Assembly (NCBI GenBank): GCA_002786025.1
Contig: NHNW01000016.1
Coordinates: 372,001-436,000 of the forward strand
Reading direction: 5' to 3'
Source of the DNA: Zasmidium citrigriseum
Taxonomy: Eukaryota > Ascomycota > Dothideomycetes > Mycosphaerellales > Mycosphaerellaceae
Length of the DNA stretch: 64,000 nucleotides
Position numbers and translations under genes: made by a program. Positions 1-11,665 of this stretch are shown here, one piece after another. Each line of letters begins with the position of its first letter. The first letter of the stretch is position 1. The notes under the pieces are model-generated. The model did no database searches and was not told the DNA's origin. It saw nothing but the letters and a program-made list of their open reading frames with translations.

Positions 1-2203
1 GTTTGCATCAATTCGAGACATCTTGCGAGGCACAAAGAGCATTGAATTGAATCTAGAGTTCCTTTTCAGGGCAGCACACACCGATCGCGCCATCTTGAAC
101 AAGATTCGGGATTCTCTCGAAGCGCGCAACTCCATCTTTCACACTTCGGTCACATTCGCCAACGCATTCATGAACGCCGGCACGACAGTAGACACTTTCT
201 TCCGGGACAACTTGGAATGGCTGGGCAAGGCCGTCAATTGGAGCAAGTTCACCGCGACTGCTGCGCTGGGTGTCATCCACCGAGGCAACCTCAACAACGG
301 TCAGAAGCTCTTGGAGCCATACCTGCCCAAGGAAAACTCCAACTCCGGCGCTGGCAGCACATACAGCCAAGGTGGCTCGCTTTACGCCCTCGGCCTAATC
401 TACACCAACCACGGCACCAACGTGCTCGATTACTTGCGACGCCAATTCAGGGCCACGCAAGAAGAGGTTGTGCAACACGGTGGTGCTCTCGGTCTGGGTG
501 TTGCTGGCATGGCCACCGGATTAGACGAGATCTACGACGAGCTCAAGAACGTGCTCTACGCAGACTCCGCCATCAACGGTGAAGCCGTTGGTCTGGCCAT
601 GGGTCTGGTCATGCTCGGCACTGGCAACGCTCGCGCCGTTGATGACATGATTCAGTACGCCCACGACACCCAGCACGAGAAGATTGTGCGAGGTCTGGCC
701 ATGGGCATGGCCCTGATCATGTACGGCCGGCAAGAGGGTGCTGACGACCTTATCGCCACCCTCCTCGAGGACACCGACCCAGCACTGCGATACGGTGGTG
801 TCATGACCGTCGCGCTTGCTTACGCAGGGAGTGGCAGCAACAAAGCCGTGAGACGATTACTGCATCTCGCTGTCTCGGACGTCAGTGATGATGTGAGGAG
901 AGCCGCAGTCATGAGCTTGGGCTTTGTGCTCTTCAGGAAGCCCGGCAGCGTCCCAAGAATGGTTGAGCTGCTGGCCGAGAGCTACAACCCGCACGTCCGG
1001 TACGGTGCTACAATGGCGCTCGGCATTGCCTGTGCCGGTACTGGATTGGATGAGGCCATTGATCTTTTGGAGCCAATGATGAAGGACTCTGTCGACTTCG
1101 TCCGACAAGGTGCCTTTATCTCGCTGGCCATGATCATGGTGCAGCAGAACGATGCCATGAACCCCAAGGTCAGCGCTCTCCGGAAGCAGCTTCAGAAGGC
1201 TGTTGCCGACAGACATGAAGATGCCATGGCCAAGTTCGGCTGTGCTCTCGCCCTTGGTATCATCGATGCTGGTGGCCGAAACTGCACAATTGGCCTCCAA
1301 ACGCAGACTGGCAACCTCAACATGGCTGCCATTGTCGGCATGGCTGTCTTCACACAATACTGGTACTGGTTCCCTCTCACACACTTCCTCGCACTCTCCT
1401 TCTCGCCGACCTCGATCATCGGAGTCGACTCGGATCTGGAGATTCCGAGCTTCAAATTCCACAGCAACACCAGACCGAGCATGTTCGACTATCCGCCAGA
1501 GGTCGAGGTCAAGACTGAGGAGGCACCCGAGAAGGTCAAGACGGCAGTGCTGTCCACCACGGCCCAAGCGAAGCGAAGAAAGCTGGCCAAGGACCGACAA
1601 AACCGCCGCGAGAGCATGGACATTGACGCTGCACCCACGACTCCAAAGCCGGATGCCGACGGCGAGAAGATGGACACTGACGATAACGTCGTCGACACCA
1701 GCAAGACCGCTGAGGAGAAGGAGAAGGAAGCCGAGAAGGAGAACAGTAAGAAGAAGATCGAGAAGGAGAAGGTTGGCTACGACCTTGAGAACATGAGCCG
1801 TGTCTTGCCGGGTCAGATCAAATACATCAGCTTCCCAGCTGATGGCCGGTATCAGCCGGTCAAGAAGGTGAGCTCAGAAAACCCCTTGCGAAGGAAAGCA
1901 AATACTAACATGTTGCAGCCCACTGGCGGTGTCATTCTCCTCAACGACACCCAACCCAGTGAATCCAAGACGCTCATCGAGCTCAAAGCCAAGAAGAAGA
2001 CTACCCCTCAAGCACCGGCTCCTGGCACTGGCGCCACCGCACAATCTTCCAATGACACGGCCATGGCCGACGCCGCGACTTCTGCTCTCACTGGCGCCGC
2101 GGCAGGTGCAGGTGTCCTGACGGCCGTAGACGAGGATGACGACGACGAGGAAGCACCCGTCCCTGACGAATTCGAGGTAGATGAAGAAGAGGCAGAGGAC
2201 TAG
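1..2203 (+). CDS. RPN2: 26S proteasome regulatory subunit Rpn2 (PSMD1), 5' truncated
   Basis: Largest scaffold subunit of the 19S base, holding Rpn1/Rpt subunits and docking the ubiquitin receptor Rpn13; cytosol and nucleus. The frame is open from base 2, so the gene begins left of the window; about 700 C-terminal residues are present. The visible part carries the alanine/glycine-rich proteasome/cyclosome (PC) helical repeats, with motifs such as GVAGMATGLDEIYDEL, GMALIMYGRQEGADDLI and YGATMALGIACAGTG, then a KEKE-type charged stretch and an acidic tail ending EEEAED, the region that binds Rpn13 in the family. The frame reads through bases 1868-1918, but these look like an intron: removal gives VKK-PTGGVILL, matching the conserved C-terminal domain. 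Stop TAG at 2201-2203. Confidence 0.95.
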   Translation, partial: FASIRDILRGTKSIELNLEFLFRAAHTDRAILNKIRDSLEARNSIFHTSVTFANAFMNAGTTVDTFFRDNLEWLGKAVNWSKFTATAALGVIHRGNLNNGQKLLEPYLPKENSNSGAGSTYSQGGSLYALGLIYTNHGTNVLDYLRRQFRATQEEVVQHGGALGLGVAGMATGLDEIYDELKNVLYADSAINGEAVGLAMGLVMLGTGNARAVDDMIQYAHDTQHEKIVRGLAMGMALIMYGRQEGADDLIATLLEDTDPALRYGGVMTVALAYAGSGSNKAVRRLLHLAVSDVSDDVRRAAVMSLGFVLFRKPGSVPRMVELLAESYNPHVRYGATMALGIACAGTGLDEAIDLLEPMMKDSVDFVRQGAFISLAMIMVQQNDAMNPKVSALRKQLQKAVADRHEDAMAKFGCALALGIIDAGGRNCTIGLQTQTGNLNMAAIVGMAVFTQYWYWFPLTHFLALSFSPTSIIGVDSDLEIPSFKFHSNTRPSMFDYPPEVEVKTEEAPEKVKTAVLSTTAQAKRRKLAKDRQNRRESMDIDAAPTTPKPDADGEKMDTDDNVVDTSKTAEEKEKEAEKENSKKKIEKEKVGYDLENMSRVLPGQIKYISFPADGRYQPVKKVSSENPLRRKANTNMLQPTGGVILLNDTQPSESKTLIELKAKKKTTPQAPAPGTGATAQSSNDTAMADAATSALTGAAAGAGVLTAVDEDDDDEEAPVPDEFEVDEEEAED
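1868..1918 (+). other. Stopless 51-bp intron inside RPN2
   Basis: Begins GTGAGC, contains a perfect TACTAAC branch-point sequence and ends TGCAG. Length is a multiple of three with no stop, so an ORF finder translates it as 17 extra residues. Removing it restores the conserved junction VKK|PTGGVILL. Confidence 0.85.
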
Positions 2204-2970
2204 GAGTTTGCCAACGTCTGCGATGAGTTTCGGCGGTATATAGAGGAGCAGAGGCGGCCGCCTACTCCTGAGAATTGATGGAGACCGGGATGTGGTGTGG
2301 TTGTGTATCCATACTGCTTGCTACTGCTACGCATAGCTGACTTCTGCGTATGCGGATGTGTTATGTGTGATGTATAATTATCCTTGAGTACGTTTACGTC
2401 TTGGTGGAGGAGGAAGAAGACAGTAGGGGAGTATAGAGAGATAGGGGAAGTTGAAGTCTTGAAGTACATCTCCTTCCTTTGTGCATGTACTGTAATGTGA
2501 CCTCCCTCCCAGTCACTTGCCACATCCTCTCAGACATGTGTCTCTGCGCCGTCATCGTTTCCCCAACATTGAATTGATCTTTCTCATTGCCGTGATCGCA
2601 GTGAGAGGAGAGCAGCATTGAATTCGCTTTTTTCTTTTCTTGGCCGACTCAGTTTTTGATCGAAGTTCATGACAGCCGTTCGGTTTTTCTGTTTGGGAAT
2701 GTTTCATCGTTTTGGAACGTACATATTAGCTATGCTATATCGTGAGGAAGTGAATGAATATCTCCCAAGTTGTATTGACTCCTCCTACGCCGTAAGTACT
2801 CCATAGAATTCGAATTCGGGTATCTTGATCCCCTCCCTGACATCATCAAACCAAACAAACCATCACTCCCAAATCCCAAAAAGTAGCCAGTCCAGTCTCA
2901 AATCATGCCCGTGCAGGTTCTGTTCCCCACCAATTTCGCCACGACTCCATTGCCCAAAGGTTTTCATCAG
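2204..2970. other. Intergenic, RPN2 3' flank
   Basis: Convergent intergenic space between RPN2 and the receptor gene on the other strand. AT-rich and T-rich tracts suit 3' UTRs. No gene or RNA gene recognised. Confidence 0.6.
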
Positions 2971-4513
2971 CTATTTAAACTCCACAGCCTCAGGAACAAC
3001 CCCCTCAACCCTCGAATCACTCCTCTCCGCTCCACCGCTCGCCTGATCCGGTGGTTCCAGATAACTGACCTCCTGATCCAACGTCTGACTTTTCAAAATC
3101 CCCAGATGACTCGGCATGCGTCTCGGTCCACCCCCAGGCAGGGACAAAGCACTGATAAACCCGCCATTCCCTGCCTCAAGATCCGTCGCCACCTGCGCGG
3201 TTGTGGTCGTCGTCCGACTATCTTTCTCTGCTAATCGCAGCATGCCGTACTCTTCTTCCCCGTCCCAGATTGATTCGCCGCCGCTGCGTTTCGCGAAGGG
3301 GAATTTGAAGGCGGAGCGCCGGGATTGGGATTGGTTTGAGTTTATGTTGGCGGGATCGGAGGTGGTGTGGTGGGAGGAGCGGAGGGAGGAGATTTTGGAG
3401 GTTATGCTGCTGGTCATGCGGGCGAGGGGTTTGTGGAGGAGGGGTTTTAGGGCGGGGGCGCAGGCGCAGATCTATTATCTCATTTGTCAGTTGTTGGTTT
3501 GGGGGTGGGAGGGGAGGGTACAGGGACTTACGACGGCTACGTCTATTTCTACGGCCGCGCAGATCCACAACGGGTAAGAAAACCACGTCTCGTCCCAGCT
3601 GTTGATGAGGGATTGCCAGATGTAGTACGTGCGGACTATGCCTGCTACCGTGACGACGATGCCCAGACTGAGGAGGATGCAGACACCTATGCGGTCTCGG
3701 AGGGGCATTTTCAGGCGCATGACGAGGGGAATTGGGAGGAGGGTTGTTAGGAGGTCGGCGACGCAGTTGATGATACCGATTACGAGGGTTGCGGTTCCTT
3801 CGTTGAGGCATTTGTGGTCCGCCATGGGTGGGTAGACCCAGTAGGCTTGGACAGGGCTGTACTCATTGTCAGCGAGGCTGTATGTGTGGAGGATAGATTA
3901 ATACTTACACGCAGAGCCAGATCCCCAGGCAGGTGAATGCAATCCCGATGGCGATATTGAAAGCCATGCTGGCGTGGAGGACCCAGGAGAACCATGCAAT
4001 GCCGCTGTCTCCCACCAGACGGTAGTAGAAGCATACGAGGGATATTCTTGTGAACGTTGAAGCGCCCACGAAGAGCAGCTTCGCGGCGAAGGCGATGATG
4101 CTCGCCGTTTGGATCATGTCGTATTCCATGTCCCAGATGTGGCGATCCCATCCATATCTGCGGTTTGCCTGGTAGACAATATTAGCTGTACAGTCTAGTA
4201 ATGGTATGAGAACAGGACTTACCAGTATGACCGCTGCGTTCATGCCAATCGTAAATATCTTCACCAACGTCAGTCCCGTTTCCCTTTCCATCAATGACAT
4301 CGTAATTCTCACCCATGCCAAAGTAATCATCGAATCGTCCCAACCAAACCATCGCTTAATCACAATCCTCGAATAGTATCGCCCGATCACAGCTAGAAAC
4401 ACCAAAATGGAGAAAATAATCATCAATACAAGCAAAGCATCCCCTCTGGTCTCGGGGTTCTCGTAATTCGGCTTCGGCCAGCTCACGATCACACTCCATG
4501 GCGGGAGCTGCAT
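2971..4513 (-). CDS. PTH11-like seven-transmembrane (fungal rhodopsin-type) receptor
   Basis: Plasma-membrane protein of the fungal Pth11/rhodopsin-domain family, putative GPCRs that sense host or nutrient cues. Model: complement(join(2971..3471, 3532..3856, 3909..4168, 4223..4258, 4313..4513)), 440 residues, all junctions frame-consistent. Seven hydrophobic helices fill the first ~300 residues; family marks include RYYSRIVIKRWFGWDDSMI after helix 1, a conserved Cys/Trp-rich loop (CVPVQAYW...KC) and ICACAPALKPL after the last helix. The remaining ~145 residues form a Ser/Thr-rich cytoplasmic tail. Introns 1 and 2 are both 54 bp and stopless, so the uncorrected reading frame falsely fuses exons. 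No N-terminal CFEM domain is visible. Ligand unknown. Confidence 0.85.
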
Positions 4514-6192
4514 TTTCGGCGGCGTATGTTACCGGCTATCCTTCGTCCTGGTCTTCTGTCGTCGAAGCGGCCAGCGTTGCGTCCTATACATGACCAGTCT
4601 TCATCGGCGTGGTGGCGAGAAGGTGGAGCAGTGACCGTTTCCGCCGGCGTGAGTCGTCCAGCAAAGTCTCGAGGAGCTTTCTGATGCAGTCGATGAGTAA
4701 GGAAAGTTGGACGGTGGTGTAGCATGTACGTAGCAAGCAAAGGCATCGAGAGGGCGGCAGCAGAAGGAGGAGGTTCCTGTTGGGTAACTCGGGTCCGGAC
4801 CAGGCCCAGCATGGTCTGAACAGGCCCCAAAGGGCATGAGATTGGGTCGAGGCTGGGATGATGCCGGCAGCGCGAGTCAAGGACCAGAGGCCAGCAGAGC
4901 GAAAACGGGAAGGCAGACTCGACATCGTGCGGGTCGCACGGGATGATGCTGCTACGAGAACGCCCGCCGGTGCTGTTCTGAAGAGCTCACGAGGCTAATT
5001 TGGTAGAGGACTGGAGGTGTCCGCGGGCGGTGGATGCGGTGGAGGGTTACACGGCGTCGGGAGATTCGTTGTCAAGCAAGGACAGCTTCTGCACACGGCG
5101 CTCGAAGAGGATGGCGAGCGCATCGTGGCCTATAGAGTGACGGCAAGACGGGCTGTCTTTTCGTGATAGTCATCGTCGTCTCGTGTCTGCGCTTCGTGAG
5201 GCATGTCGCGATCTCCGCCAGGGTGTTCCAGCGCCTTGGGATCCGCTTCATGGTGAGATCGCCGCCGTCTCAGCGCGACGTCGCTGTCGCGCCTGCACGC
5301 CAGTGGACCTGTCGAACGGCGGCGATAGATCCGCGTCTGTCCATCATCCCATCCACCGGTTTTCAACCATCTTGCGGCGTCTCGAGGCGTCTGGAACGGG
5401 GCTCAACAGCCACGAGTCGAAGTCGTCATGTTCAGCCGAACTCCCGCCGTCAACGTGGAAACAGGCGGCGGCAGCACACGTGGAGATGAATAAAGAAGCG
5501 CAACGTCTGACATCCGAGTCAGCGACACCTTGAGCCGCTGGAACAGGCAATCCGCATTGCATGTACGACAGGGGAGAGACTGGTGCTGTGGCACGGCTTC
5601 CTGGTCAAACAACCGCGTTTGCCCTTCTTTCCAACCACGCGAGCGGTGCAGACGTGGCTGTTACACGTCTCCATGCTGAAGTCTCGTGAGTCGTGACAGG
5701 ACACGACATTTTGGATTGTCGGGGCGTGTGCAGCCAAGTTGATGGAAGAAAGAAAAGAGAGACTCGCAATTGCTGGTTGCCCTTGCCTTGGCAGCGGCTT
5801 CCCCAGCTTCATCCCTGCCCGCGGCGTTGGACTTCACCTCCCAAGATTCCAACACGGCCCGTCTAGCCCGAGGACGAGAACAAGCTCAATTGCCCGACGA
5901 CGATGCCGAACGACAGTCGGGGAACATTGCTACAGGGTCTGGCCCCCTGCTCACCGGACAAACACTCGTGTGAGTGAATCGATATAATAGGCTAGCGTGC
6001 CAAGCAGGCTGGACTTCATGTGGTGACTGTTATGGTTAGAGAGCAGGCTCCAAACTGCTCTGCAGCCTGGTTTTGAAGAAGATAAGAAGCAGCAGTGTTG
6101 AGGTAAAGACTGTAGGTGTTTGTAGTGTTTTTGGTATATACAATGGCAAGCCCAACGCCCTTAACAAAGGAAAGGATTCAAAGCAAAGGAAA
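4514..6192. other. Gene-poor region upstream of the receptor gene
   Basis: No convincing gene. Several 70-120 codon ORFs on both strands show no recognisable domain. One, at 4584-4925 on the minus strand, starts with a basic, Ser/Leu-rich stretch that could be a mitochondrial presequence but then loses protein-like composition. The right part (from about 6000) becomes AT-richer and merges into the decayed transposon. Confidence 0.4.
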
Positions 6193-7603
6193 TCACCACC
6201 TGGTAGGCCCACCCCCTGCCTTAATTACAGCCTAAGCTCGCTGTGGCATAGAGTCAATAAGCTCACGAATCCTTTCAACAGTCCACTCACTCTAAATCTC
6301 CTCAACACGAGCAATCATCGCTGCCTTGCTGCTGGGGATCCTCCCTGCAAAGACCTTCTTCTTGATATCATTCCACACATTCTTAATGGGGTTGAGATCT
6401 AGTGAGTTTGGTGGCCAGCTCATAACCTTAATAGCTTGACCTTCGAGCCAGCGATGTGTTGCTACTGCTTTGTGAGCAGGGGCGTTATCTTGCTGCAGTT
6501 AAGGTGTCGTTTGGTGCTCCGCTGCCATGGTTGAAAGAGGCGTGGTATTAAAGAAGCGTAGTTCCTTAGGCCTGGACTCGTCGTGGATATGGTTGGCAAT
6601 GTCCAGTATGTGCTCCATAATTAATGGGCCAATCTTCTCTATGTATGAGTTAGCACTAATGGTACCCCATCTACGGCGGTCCTAGGCAATGATATCCCCT
6701 CTGCCAGCACGGCCTAAGATGATTCCCCAGAAGAGCTGGTGAGGGACCTTTGCAAACCTAAGATTGTCAGTCACTTACAGTAATAGCAACACGCTCATGG
6801 CGCCTTCGAAATGCTAACCTTGGTGCTAGACAGTCCTTAGCAAAACTCTCACCAGCCGTGCGAGTCACAAAGATGCGCTAGTACCCACCATTGTGGATGG
6901 CAAACTCATCTAAGAAGGCGACGTTATACTAGTCTTGATTCGTCCAGTTGATGTGATCAAGAGCCCACTAGAGCCGAAGCTGCTTTGTCCGAAGGTTGAG
7001 CCATAGCCGCTGTCTTGCCACACAACGGCGGTATCCAGCAGCACGACAGATTCGTCGCATTGTCCTCGCAGAGCAGTCCAGTTTAAGGGCATCCTTAAGT
7101 TCTAAGAAGGTTATGCGTCGAGCTTCTGCGTTGCTAGTTAAGAAGTCAATGACTCGCTGCTTCAAAGGGGTACCAAAGTGAGTGGCATTATCCAGTCCAC
7201 GAGGGTTGAGAAGTGGATCAAATAGCCGAGCTCTTGGTGGCGTTACTGCCTCGTGACAAACCATAAAGACAGTGCTTCTTGCTTGGCCAAGAGCATGAGC
7301 AATCTAAGTGATACCCAGTCCACGTGAGTACAGCAGCTTGATGACACAGCGGATGCGATAGCAGAGGGTCCTCTTATGCGTGGTGAGCCTAGAAGGAACC
7401 TCTGGATTGGCCAGCACGTTGGTAATGAGGTTGTGGCCAGCAATGGATTCGAAGAAGGCAGCCAGGTGTCTATGCCCATCCACAAGCTCAGGCTCAGGCG
7501 CAGGCGCAGGCGCAGGCACGAGCTCGAGCTCAGAGTCTGAGGAGTCAGCATATACACTGTTAGTGTTGTCGGTTGTGAAGGAAGTGTGTTGAGAACTGGC
7601 CAT
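6193..7603 (-). pseudogene. RIP-degraded Tc1/mariner transposase
   Basis: Decayed DNA transposon of the Tc1/mariner (DDE, DD34E-type) superfamily. From the ATG at 7603 an acidic N-terminus with PAPAPAPEPEL repeats is followed by an HTH region (around VIDFLTSNAEARRITFLELK) and the DDE core: NVAFLDEF (first Asp), LQQDNAPAHKA (second Asp) and SLDLNPIKNVW, where the third catalytic Glu of the usual PIENVW motif reads Lys. The frame is broken by about eight in-frame stops (seven TAG, one TAA, no TGA) and a frameshift near 6770-6790. The stops fit CpA>TpA changes, on either strand, at CAG, CAA or TGG codons, and the Glu>Lys change is TpG>TpA, as expected for repeat-induced point mutation. Clear terminal inverted repeats were not found. 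Confidence 0.88.
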
Positions 7604-9003
7604 GATGATTGGAGAGCGTTAAGAGTCCGCTTTGGTTGGTGAGAGCGATAGGAAAGGATCCTCCAGCATCTAAGGAAGCAATTAAGTAGGCTAAGTGCCC
7701 TCAAACTTATCAAAGGAAGGGGGTGGGGGCAGTGGAAGCCCACCATAACGAGGGGGGGGTGTTGGTAACTCTTAAGTCAAATCAATAAGTGTTGCAGATG
7801 CCCATAGCAATTTGCGAGGTGCATTGCGAAGGGGGGAAGCCATTGGAGTGGCCATTGTGTGTGTAGAGGGTGTAGAAGGAGTCTGCAGAGCCCAAAACTG
7901 CCTCCTTTCTCACCCTCTTATCTATCTCCTCCCCTAGCTCTTTCTGTGTTGTTGCTCTCCTAAAAATGCCTCAAAACACCTCCTCTTTTGCTGCTTTTAG
8001 CAGCCAATACTGCGTTGCCATAGGGAAAGAGAGAAACAGTAGGGATAAGAGAGAGAGGGATCAGAAGCATTAATATAAAGGGTGAGGGGAAGGTTAGATA
8101 ACGTGACCTCCTTCAGGCCGGTCCAATCGTATATCAAAGCGAGCACACGCTCTTTATACCGCAGTCCAAGCTTATTAGGCTCTCAAGATCCATGACAATA
8201 GACAAGGAAGACAACAACTCAAAGGTCGGGTTCAATCGGGTATGGCCAGACCCTGTATAAAACGACTGCATATTGTTCAAGCAATCCCTCTCCAAGATGG
8301 ATGAACAAGTTCATCGATGCTGATGCTCTTTCAGTATTGGGTATCCAGTACCATAGTTGGGCAATTATCGTTCAATTTCATCTTTGGTGCTGGGCATAAG
8401 ACATTCAGGCAGGTTCCAGCTCATCAAAGCGCTGTACGACTGAATCGTGACCAGCCTCTGCCTCCACATGCCTCGCCTCTTTCATAGGCCATCCACAAAG
8501 CAGTTCAGGGAAAGCATTGGTTTTCGCTGCCTCCAACTACCGATGCCAAGGATACCGCAGCCCTTACTGCCTTGCGCTTGTAGCAAGTTGAAGAAGGCTC
8601 GGCCCATCAACGGCATCCAGCTCTGCCATGTCCTGGCTCTTCACGCGGCAAGAAAGCAAATCGAAATCGAAATCGAACAACCACGATACCGGAACCGAGA
8701 CCCTCGTTGAAGGTGTGTCTTGGTAATTTGGATGTAAAGTCGATGATACAAAGGAATGCTCCGAGAAAGTGACTGACTACTTATGTGCGAGATTAGCAGT
8801 GGCTGTGAATAAGTAACGGCTCCCGTTGTTGGCCGTTTTAGCAACCCTAGTCCACATTGGGAGCGCACGGACTGACGCATGTGAATCTCCTTGATGCCTT
8901 CTCTCACTCGCTCGACTTCTTCCCAACACAACTTTCTGCCGACACTCCATCGCTGCGAACAAAGATGTGGTCAATTCGCTACTACAGGAACAGTCGTAGA
9001 AAA
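7604..9003. other. Transposon flank and gene-poor region
   Basis: 7604-8130 is purine/pyrimidine-skewed, contains a G9 run near 7750 and GAGA-type low complexity near 8030-8070, and probably belongs to the decayed element or an associated repeat. 8130-9003 has only short ORFs without recognisable domains (for example 8447-8710, plus strand). No RNA gene seen. Confidence 0.45.
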
Positions 9004-10230
9004 CTACGGAACCAATGCCACCCTGCCCTTGACCTTGCCATCGCAAAGATCTTGCAGCCACCTCGAAAAGTCTTTAAGCTGGCCAACATCCACTTGCGGG
9101 TCAATGACACCCTTGCTGATCATATCCAGACAGTCTCGCAAGTCCTGGATCTGCGACCCGTACGAGAAGATGATACTCAGACGTTTCCGAACGCCGATTT
9201 TCATGTGAACCACATTATCGAGAGCCATTGTGCCGATGCACACCATCTTACCGCCTCTTCGAACTGCACGAAATCAGTCACTTCCATGAAACTGTAAGTG
9301 AGGCTGGATCTTGACTCACCAATCTGCTGAGCATCCTCAAAGGTCTGATTCGCCCCGACAAAATCCAGCGTGGTATCGATCAGGATATTCTGCTCCTCTA
9401 CAAAGTCTTGAATCGACTTGCTAAGGGGAATAATATCACACTGTGGAATCCCCAGCGCGGCCGCTGCATCGAGACGTTCTTGCCGTACGTCAGATACAAG
9501 CACTCTCGCTCCGATACTTTTCACGATTTGCAACGCGTTGAAACCCAGCCCTCCCAGCCCGAATATGAACACGATCTCGTCCGACTTGACCTCAGCCCTT
9601 TGCACAACGGCGTGATAGGATGTCGCGACTGCCGCAGTGGCAACAGCAGCCAGCGCTGGAGAGATACCGTGCGGTACAAGAACCGCTCCCCGCTGGTCGA
9701 TGGTTGCATAGGGGGCATAGAAACCATCCTGCCCGATCCCGGAATGATGGCATCGTCGGCATAGCTGTGGGACATCACGACTGCACTCGGGGCAATCGGG
9801 CTGTGCGCATCCGGAAACCCAGAGCATTGCGATGACCATTCCCTTGCGAGACTGGTCAGCTGCTGTTCTGATAATCAGACTGGAGACAACGTACAATCTG
9901 GAACGATGGATCGTTCACTTCGGATCCAATCTCTACGATCTTCCCGCATGCTTCGTGGCCCTAAAGAGACACAGTCCGTCAGCTGCTTGACGCAATAGCC
10001 ATGGCGTATTGATCAGTCTATACCAGGATATATTGATCTTGGAACCAAGGCCGCGGAGGCCCTTTCTCGATGAGTAAGTTGTGATCGCTGAAGCAGAGGC
10101 CTGCTGCGAGGACTTCACAGAGGAATCCCGTTGCTGGAGCTTTTGGAACAGGAACCTCGTCCCATTGCTGAGAATATCTGTTAGCTCTGATCTTGAGAGT
10201 GTAATGCTGGCGATTGACGGACAGGTGCAT
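9004..10230 (-). CDS. Zinc-containing alcohol dehydrogenase (MDR family)
   Basis: NAD(P)-dependent oxidation of an alcohol, or ketone/aldehyde reduction, in the cytosol. Model: complement(join(9004..9263, 9320..9851, 9895..9960, 10024..10230)), about 354 residues, the usual family length. Seen: catalytic-zinc ligand Cys in AAGLCFSDHNLL, the GHE of GHEACGKIVEIGSE split by an intron, the structural-zinc Cys cluster CAQPDCPECSRDVPQLC, and the coenzyme-binding FGLGGLGFNALQ. Exon 4 resumes as RRGGKMVCIGTMALDN. The first exon is the weakest part: a TAAC-type branch point and CAG near 10170 suggest it could itself be interrupted. The gene diverges from the SDR at 10569 and belongs to the 9-20 kb catabolic-looking group; its natural substrate is unknown. 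Confidence 0.88.
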
Positions 10231-10568
10231 GGTTGCCGAGATGCTTCCTCCATGCTCGCATCGTGTTTGACATGACCAGCTAAGGGGTCTAGAATCACCT
10301 TGATGGTGGAGAATTGCTGAGCTATTTGTGCCAATTTGGCTGGAAGAAGTTGCTTACAGTCCAGCCAGACTTCAAGCAATGCATAATGGTACGAACGAGC
10401 CCTGTACACAGTATACCGGGTGAACGGCAAACCCATTAACGGATATCCCGAGCGTCATGAAGGATTAATTCAACGATCCGGCTGTACATGCTCAACTTTG
10501 CACGATCATAACAATATTATCCAGGGTACCGACACCAACAACAACAGCTCAAAATCATCGACGCCAAA
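10231..10568. promoter_or_regulatory. Divergent ADH/SDR promoter with CGG/CCG elements
   Basis: A 338-bp head-to-head promoter. It contains CCG-N6-CGG at 10416-10427, CGGCAAACCC at 10425-10434 and CGG-ATATC-CCG at 10440-10450. Paired CGG/CCG triplets are the standard targets of Zn2Cys6 dimers, and the group encodes such a regulator. Related CGGCAA sequences lie upstream of the other genes in the group. Binding is inferred. Confidence 0.5.
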
Positions 10569-11663
10569 ATGCCTCACCTCCCAGCCTACACCTACACAGG
10601 CCCCATAGACCACACCACTCCCATCGACAAATCCAAATTGGCAGGAAAATCCGTAATAATCACCGGCGGAGCCAACGGCATGGGCGAAGTCTGCGTCCGC
10701 CAATTCGCCGCAGCCGGCTGCTTCATAACCATCGGCGACGTGAACGAAGAACGAGGCCTAAACCTCCAAGCGGAGCTCGGCCGCAAAACCGCGGTTTTCG
10801 TCAAGTGTGACATTCGGGTCTGGAGTGATCAGGTCCGGATGTTTGAGACTGCGATTCGGGAGAGTCCGAGTGGAGGTGTTGATGTCGTTGTTGCGAATGC
10901 TGGGTTGGGGAGGAGTGTGGGGGATGGGTTGTGGAGGCTTGATGGTGAGTAGGAGGAGGCGACTTCACTGGTGGATGTACTGATTTATGTGTTAGATCCG
11001 AATAAGGCTCCCGTCGAACCTGAGCTCAACATCATGGCTGTTAATATCAATGGCACAGCATTGACTTTCAAGCTAGCTGTGCATTACTTCCGCAAACAGC
11101 CAGATAGTGATGAACGGGATCGCTGCTTTATCATGACGGGAAGCATGACTGCCTATGTCGACTCGCCGGTAGCCTTCGCCAAATATCAACGTTGGAAGTG
11201 ATTCTTGTGACTGATGACTTGCAGGGCAACTTCGAATACACTGTATCCAAGTATGCGCTCCGGGGACTTATGCGTACAGCTCGTCGTACGACCTGGCAGC
11301 AAGGCATCAGAATCAACTATGTGGCGCCGCCATATGTCCGGAGCGCCATTCGTACCGCCGAGTACGAGAAGTATCTGACAGATAACGGCGTCGAGTTTGC
11401 AGAGCCTGAGGATGTGGCGTCCGCTATGATGAAGCTCGCGTCAGATAGGACGATAAATGGTATGTACATATATTGTCTTGGACCCTCCTGGGTCAACGCT
11501 GACATCCCTGATTTCAGGACATTCGTTGATGGTCGTTCCTCGCTCTGTCGCAAAAGAGGGCTTCATAGATGCCGGCCAAGACGACTCAGACGACAAGTAC
11601 TTAAAGTCATACCAAGAGCTAAAGCTGCGAGTGATCAAAGACCACTGGGTAGAAGAATCATGA
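10569..11663 (+). CDS. Classical short-chain dehydrogenase/reductase
   Basis: NAD(P)(H)-dependent oxidoreductase; model join(10569..10944, 10996..11168, 11225..11459, 11518..11663), 309 residues. Cofactor motif TGGANGMG near residue 34, the structural VANAG motif, catalytic Ser in MTGSMTAYVDSP and the Tyr-x-x-x-Lys pair in EYTVSKYALRG, which straddles the second intron. The frame is lost without splicing, explaining several short ORFs here. It is divergent from the ADH gene and convergent with the regulator gene, whose stop lies two bases beyond this one. In context it could oxidise a secondary alcohol to the ketone used by the neighbouring monooxygenase, or act on the pathway's hydroxy acid; the substrate is inferred. 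Confidence 0.88.
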
Positions 11664-11665
11664 CT

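Noticed and set aside
4584..4925. Possible mitochondrial protein gene on the minus strand
   Set aside because: Only the first ~30 residues look like a presequence; no domain or splice model makes a coherent protein.
7494..7520. GCAGGC microsatellite as a regulatory repeat
   Set aside because: It encodes the Pro-Ala repeat of the dead transposase and is simply part of it.
6000..7800. Terminal inverted repeats of the Tc1/mariner copy
   Set aside because: Only scattered partial matches between flanks (for example around 6200 and 7730); not convincing by eye.
8220..8245. tRNA-like GGGTTCAATC sequence
   Set aside because: No matching acceptor stem, A-box or cloverleaf around it.
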